Part shown: in pieces, positions 5,201 through 8,059 of the stretch
Layout of the letters: each line of letters starts with the position of its first letter
Position numbering within the stretch: the stretch's first letter is position 1
DNA from: Myxococcales bacterium
Lineage (GTDB): Bacteria > Myxococcota_A > Polyangia > Polyangiales > Polyangiaceae
Length of the DNA stretch: 8,059 bases
Direction: 5' to 3'
Assembly (NCBI GenBank): GCA_023248785.1
Contig: JAHFDX010000051.1
Span: 1-8,059, forward strand
The notes under the pieces: model-generated
Databases searched by the model: none
Seen by the model: the letters and a program-made list of their open reading frames with translations, nothing else
Told to the model about the DNA's origin: nothing
Translations under genes and position numbers: made by a program

Positions 5201-7048
5201 ATGGGGAGAGTCATCGGTATCGATTTAGGAACGACGAATTCGTGTGTCGCGTTGGTTGAACCCGCCGCGGCCGGAAAGGTCGACGTTCGCATCATCCCGA
5301 ATACGGAAGGTGCTCGCACCACACCTTCGGTGGTGGGGTTCACCGCAACGGGTGAAAGACTTGTGGGCCAAGCGGCCAAGCGTCAAGCCGTTACCAACGC
5401 GACCAATACCGTCGCCGCGGTCAAGCGACTGATGGGCGCCAAGTTCGCTTCGGAAGAAGTAAAGCGCCAAGGGCGCTCGGTGGCGTACCGCGTTTTCGAA
5501 GCATCGAATGGTGACGCGTGGGTCACGGTGGGTGGGCGCGACTACTCCCCGCCGGAAATTAGCGCGATGGTCTTGCAGCGCATGCGCGATATCGCAGAGG
5601 CCTATCTTGGCGAATCCGTGACGGAGGCGGTGATCACAGTTCCCGCATATTTCGACGACGCACAGCGCCAAGCCACAAAAGACGCCGGCCGCATTGCCGG
5701 ACTCGACGTCAAGCGCATCATCAACGAGCCGACGGCGGCCGCACTCGCGTACGGTCTCGAAAAGAAAACGACCGAACGCATCGCGGTCTACGATCTCGGC
5801 GGAGGCACGTTCGATATTTCGATTCTCGAGATTGCCAACGGCGTGTTCAGCGTCAAGGCGACCAATGGCGACACGCACCTCGGGGGAGAAGACTTCGATC
5901 AGGCCGTGATGGATAAGCTCATTGCGGACTTCGAGACGAATCACCAGATTGATTTGCGCAAAGATCGCATGGCGCTGCAGCGCATTCGTGAAGCCGCGGA
6001 GAAGGCCAAGCACGAACTGTCGTCGTCCCTCGAAACGGAAATTAATCTTCCGTTCGTTGCGACCAATTCGAAAAACGAGCCTCTGCACCTCGTTCGAACG
6101 CTGACGCGTTCAGAGCTTGAACTTCTTACGACCGAATTGGTCGAGCGAACGCTGGAACCCTGTCGAAAAGCCATTGAAGACTCAAAGCTTGCGACGACGG
6201 ACATCACGAACGTGATCCTCGTGGGCGGCATGACGCGGATGCCCGCTGTGCAGCAAGCGGTAAAGAATTTCTTTGGCGTCGATCCGCACAAGGGCGTGAA
6301 CCCGGATGAAGTCGTCGCGGCGGGGGCCGCGCTTCAGGCGGCCGCGTTGTCGGGTGATGGCGACGTGGAGGTTTTGCTTCTCGACGTGACGCCGTTGTCG
6401 CTCGGAGTGGAGACGGGAGGCGGCGTGTTTACCGTCGTGATCCCGCGCAATACAACCGTGCCAACAGAACGCTCGATGGAGTTTACGACGAGCATCGACA
6501 ATCAGCCCTTCGTCCCTGTTCACGTGCTTCAAGGCGAACGACGCATGGCGGCCGACAATCGCAGCCTTGCCCGTTTTGAATTGACCGGCATCCCTCCCGC
6601 ACCGCGCGGAGTCCCAAAGATTCTAGTTACGTTCAAGATCGACGCGAATGGCGTTGTTTCGGTTGAAGCGAGAGATGTCGCCACGTCGCGTGCGCAAACG
6701 ATCAAAGTGGCCCCTGCCAGCGGTCTTACGCAAGACGACGTTGCACGGCTCGTTTCAGAGGCAGAACGGTTCAAGTTTGCCGACGAAATTCGCCGCGAGA
6801 TGGCTGAACTTCGCAACCAAGCGGAAACGCTGCTGTACACAACCGAGCAGGCCCTTGAGGGCTATGCAAACCTCGTAGATCCGGAAGCGATCGAGCGTAC
6901 GAAGGAAGCGGTAAAAACGCTGCGTGCCATGATCGATAACCAGAGCGATCTTGCATTACTCCGTGACGCGTACCAGAAATTGGAAGGCGAAACGTTTGCG
7001 ATTGCTGAGAAGCTCTACGGCGCCGAAGAGTCGAACGCAGATAACTGA
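5201..7048 (+). CDS. dnaK: DnaK, Hsp70 molecular chaperone
   Basis: A full-length Hsp70 of 615 residues (E. coli DnaK has 638) that binds exposed hydrophobic peptides under ATP control, working with GrpE and a J-protein. In the ATPase domain: GIDLGTTNSC (6-15), catalytic Lys75 in AVKRLMG, PAYFDDAQRQATKDAG (148-163), NEPTAAALAYG (175-185), YDLGGGTFDIS (197-207) and ILVGGMTRMP (339-348). The interdomain linker EVLLLD (390-395) leads into the substrate-binding domain, with DVTPLSLGVET (395-405), HVLQGE (441-446) and GIPPAPRGVPKI (463-474). The helical lid covers about 510-607, and the tail is short, ending SNADN. GVETGGGVF (402-410) differs slightly from the usual GIETxGGVMT. The ATG at 5201 aligns exactly with E. 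coli MGKIIGIDLG; GGGA-like purines just upstream are a weak ribosome site. dnaJ is not downstream; the next gene is convergent. Confidence 0.98.
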   Translation: MGRVIGIDLGTTNSCVALVEPAAAGKVDVRIIPNTEGARTTPSVVGFTATGERLVGQAAKRQAVTNATNTVAAVKRLMGAKFASEEVKRQGRSVAYRVFEASNGDAWVTVGGRDYSPPEISAMVLQRMRDIAEAYLGESVTEAVITVPAYFDDAQRQATKDAGRIAGLDVKRIINEPTAAALAYGLEKKTTERIAVYDLGGGTFDISILEIANGVFSVKATNGDTHLGGEDFDQAVMDKLIADFETNHQIDLRKDRMALQRIREAAEKAKHELSSSLETEINLPFVATNSKNEPLHLVRTLTRSELELLTTELVERTLEPCRKAIEDSKLATTDITNVILVGGMTRMPAVQQAVKNFFGVDPHKGVNPDEVVAAGAALQAAALSGDGDVEVLLLDVTPLSLGVETGGGVFTVVIPRNTTVPTERSMEFTTSIDNQPFVPVHVLQGERRMAADNRSLARFELTGIPPAPRGVPKILVTFKIDANGVVSVEARDVATSRAQTIKVAPASGLTQDDVARLVSEAERFKFADEIRREMAELRNQAETLLYTTEQALEGYANLVDPEAIERTKEAVKTLRAMIDNQSDLALLRDAYQKLEGETFAIAEKLYGAEESNADN

Positions 7049-7051
7049 TCG

Positions 7052-7585
7052 TCAGGCAACGTCCGGGTTTGGGTTTCGGATCGCCATCCGAACCATGTCG
7101 AAGTACGTGTTGCCGACGCGATACTCATCGAGGAGGACGCCTTCAAAATCGAATCCGAGTTTTAAGTACATCGCTTGGGCATTGCGATTTTCCCGACGAA
7201 CGATGAGCCAAATCTTGTGTAGATGGAGCTCCCGCCACGCCAGGTCAAGGAGCGCTGAAACCGCCTCAGATCCGTGCCCTTGGCCTTGCGCTTGCGGACG
7301 AATGACAATGAAGAGACGTCCGTTTTTCGCCGGCCAGTAGATTTGATTGATACTGCACTGCCCGATGTAGTCATCGCCGGAGAAGATGGAATAGGCGCGG
7401 TCGGTCTTCGAGGTGATGAGCCCTTGCAGGTATCGAGCTTCTTCGTCGCGCGTGATCGATGCTTGTCGATTGGCAAAGTAATGAAGCACCTCGTGATCGT
7501 TGACCCAGCTCATCACGTGGTCGAGATGATCCATAGTGAGCGGCGCGAGACGCAACGTCATGGGGCTATCAATCGAGCGTGTCAT
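7052..7585 (-). CDS. GNAT N-acetyltransferase, RimJ/RimL-like
   Basis: A 177-residue GCN5-related acetyltransferase that would move an acetyl group from acetyl-CoA to an amine; the substrate cannot be told from sequence. The N-terminal part LRLAPLTMDHLDHVMSWVND (11-30) is the family's first strand and helix. GDDYIGQCSIN (70-80) is the central sheet. The acetyl-CoA loop Q/R-x-x-G-x-G/A appears as QAQGQGHGS (98-106). NAQAMYLKLGFDFEGVL (135-151) matches motif B with the typical Tyr and K-L-G-F. It is most like RimJ/RimL or SpeG-type enzymes. The ATG at 7585 lies inside the upstream LuxR gene (17-bp overlap); an in-frame ATG at 7561 would start 7 bp after that gene's stop. Neither has a good ribosome site, so translational coupling is likely. 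Its stop is 3 bp from the dnaK stop. Confidence 0.88.
   Translation of the reverse strand: MTRSIDSPMTLRLAPLTMDHLDHVMSWVNDHEVLHYFANRQASITRDEEARYLQGLITSKTDRAYSIFSGDDYIGQCSINQIYWPAKNGRLFIVIRPQAQGQGHGSEAVSALLDLAWRELHLHKIWLIVRRENRNAQAMYLKLGFDFEGVLLDEYRVGNTYFDMVRMAIRNPNPDVA
7075..7092. repeat. Short inverted repeat at the dnaK/GNAT convergence
   Basis: The arms ttcggat (7075-7081) and atccgaa (7086-7092) are perfect and enclose the 4-base loop cgcc. It lies 26 bases after the dnaK stop, inside the last codons of the acetyltransferase gene. It could help stop dnaK transcription, but no T-run follows on either strand, so a terminator role is weakly supported. Confidence 0.3.
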
Positions 7586-8059
7586 CGCCGTTCAGGAGCG
7601 ATGAGTCGGGCGGAGGAGCCAGTTGCGAAGACGGATGAACCGATGTGGGATCTGGCGCAATGAGTTTACGAACGAGGTCGGCGCGGTTTGAAACGCCGAG
7701 TTTTGCATACAAGCGTCGCACGTACGTGCGCACCGTATTTTCGCTGAGGCCCGAGATCGCAGCCACGTTTACGCCGCTGTATCCTGCAACAAGAAGCCGC
7801 GCAATTTCGCGCTCGCGCCGTGAGAGGCCTTCGATGGAAGGTTGCTTTTGAGGCTGTGGTTGTTCGATGCGAAGCACCGCGCAGCGCGCACCACCGAACA
7901 CTGGATCACCATCAATTTTTGCGATGCCCGTGACCGTGCCGAGATTAAGCCTGGGAGGCGTGGGAAGGGCTTCGCCGCGTTGGCGTGCAGCTAACGCCGC
8001 TTCCGCTGCGTTTGCGAGAGCATCCATGACCGGCGCGATGTCCGTGTCCCACTCGATGC
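7569..8059 (-). CDS. LuxR-family transcriptional regulator, C-terminal part (5'-truncated by window edge)
   Basis: The C-terminal part of a LuxR/FixJ-type DNA-binding regulator. The frame stays open from the ATG at 8027 to the window edge, adding IEWDTDIAPV upstream, so the real start is probably outside and about 162 residues are visible. Numbering from that ATG, residues 67-123 form the GerE-type helix-turn-helix: LSRREREIARLLVAG, then LSENTVRTYVRRLYAKLGV (94-112) as recognition helix, and NRADLV. The part before it (residues 25-54, LGTVTGIAKIDGDP and GGARCAVLRI) looks like beta strands of a sensor-type domain that I cannot name. There is no visible receiver or autoinducer domain. A Pro/Ser/Asp-rich tail (124-152) follows the HTH, whereas LuxR proteins usually end soon after it. 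The gene overlaps the start of the acetyltransferase gene, so the two are probably one transcript. Confidence 0.87.
   Translation of the reverse strand, partial: IEWDTDIAPVMDALANAAEAALAARQRGEALPTPPRLNLGTVTGIAKIDGDPVFGGARCAVLRIEQPQPQKQPSIEGLSRREREIARLLVAGYSGVNVAAISGLSENTVRTYVRRLYAKLGVSNRADLVRKLIAPDPTSVHPSSQLAPPPDSSLLNGDDTLD

Noticed and set aside
5225..6088. Long minus-strand open frame (287 codons) opposite dnaK
   Set aside because: Antisense frames opposite dnaK are a well-known coding shadow; no independent ribosome site or domain supports it.

Overview
The window looks like chromosomal housekeeping DNA from a moderately GC-rich Gram-negative bacterium, most likely a member of the Myxococcota (the old Deltaproteobacteria). 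That placement is an inference from gene content: a Hanks-type Ser/Thr kinase tail, a cysteine-rich lipoprotein behind a long Ser/Gly/Pro linker, a LuxR-type regulator, and ordinary GrpE/DnaK and UvrD/PcrA proteins. No rRNA, tRNA, transposase, integrase, phage gene or CRISPR array is visible.

Layout from left to right. (1) The C-terminal end of a eukaryotic-type Ser/Thr protein kinase runs in from the left edge (+). (2) About 260 bp of non-coding DNA follows and ends in a compact control region: a consensus -35 box, a 9-bp perfect inverted repeat with a 5-bp spacer, and a GTG start codon. (3) This drives a cysteine-free PerR-type Fur-family repressor (+). (4) A complete UvrD/PcrA superfamily 1A helicase lies convergent to perR (-). 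(5) Divergent from the helicase is a secreted cysteine-rich putative lipoprotein (+). (6) A 322-bp gap without a recognisable gene carries a long stem-loop with a C-rich loop and two smaller hairpins. (7) grpE and dnaK form a two-gene chaperone operon (+) with a 9-bp gap. (8) On the minus strand, convergent with dnaK and only 3 bp away, is a RimJ/RimL-like GNAT acetyltransferase. Its start overlaps the end of the upstream LuxR-type regulator gene, which runs off the right edge.

Functional links. GrpE is the nucleotide-exchange factor for DnaK, so those two genes form one machine; dnaJ and hrcA are not next to them here. PerR probably represses itself through the palindrome at its own promoter. 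The LuxR and GNAT genes are probably co-transcribed. The kinase, helicase and lipoprotein show no evident link to their neighbours.

I found no clear new multi-gene system. The observations most worth checking are the promoter-operator arrangement of perR with a probable leaderless GTG start, the PerR protein without structural-zinc cysteines, the anti-Shine-Dalgarno-like stem-loop upstream of grpE, and the paired Thr-Gln-Val motifs in the kinase tail.
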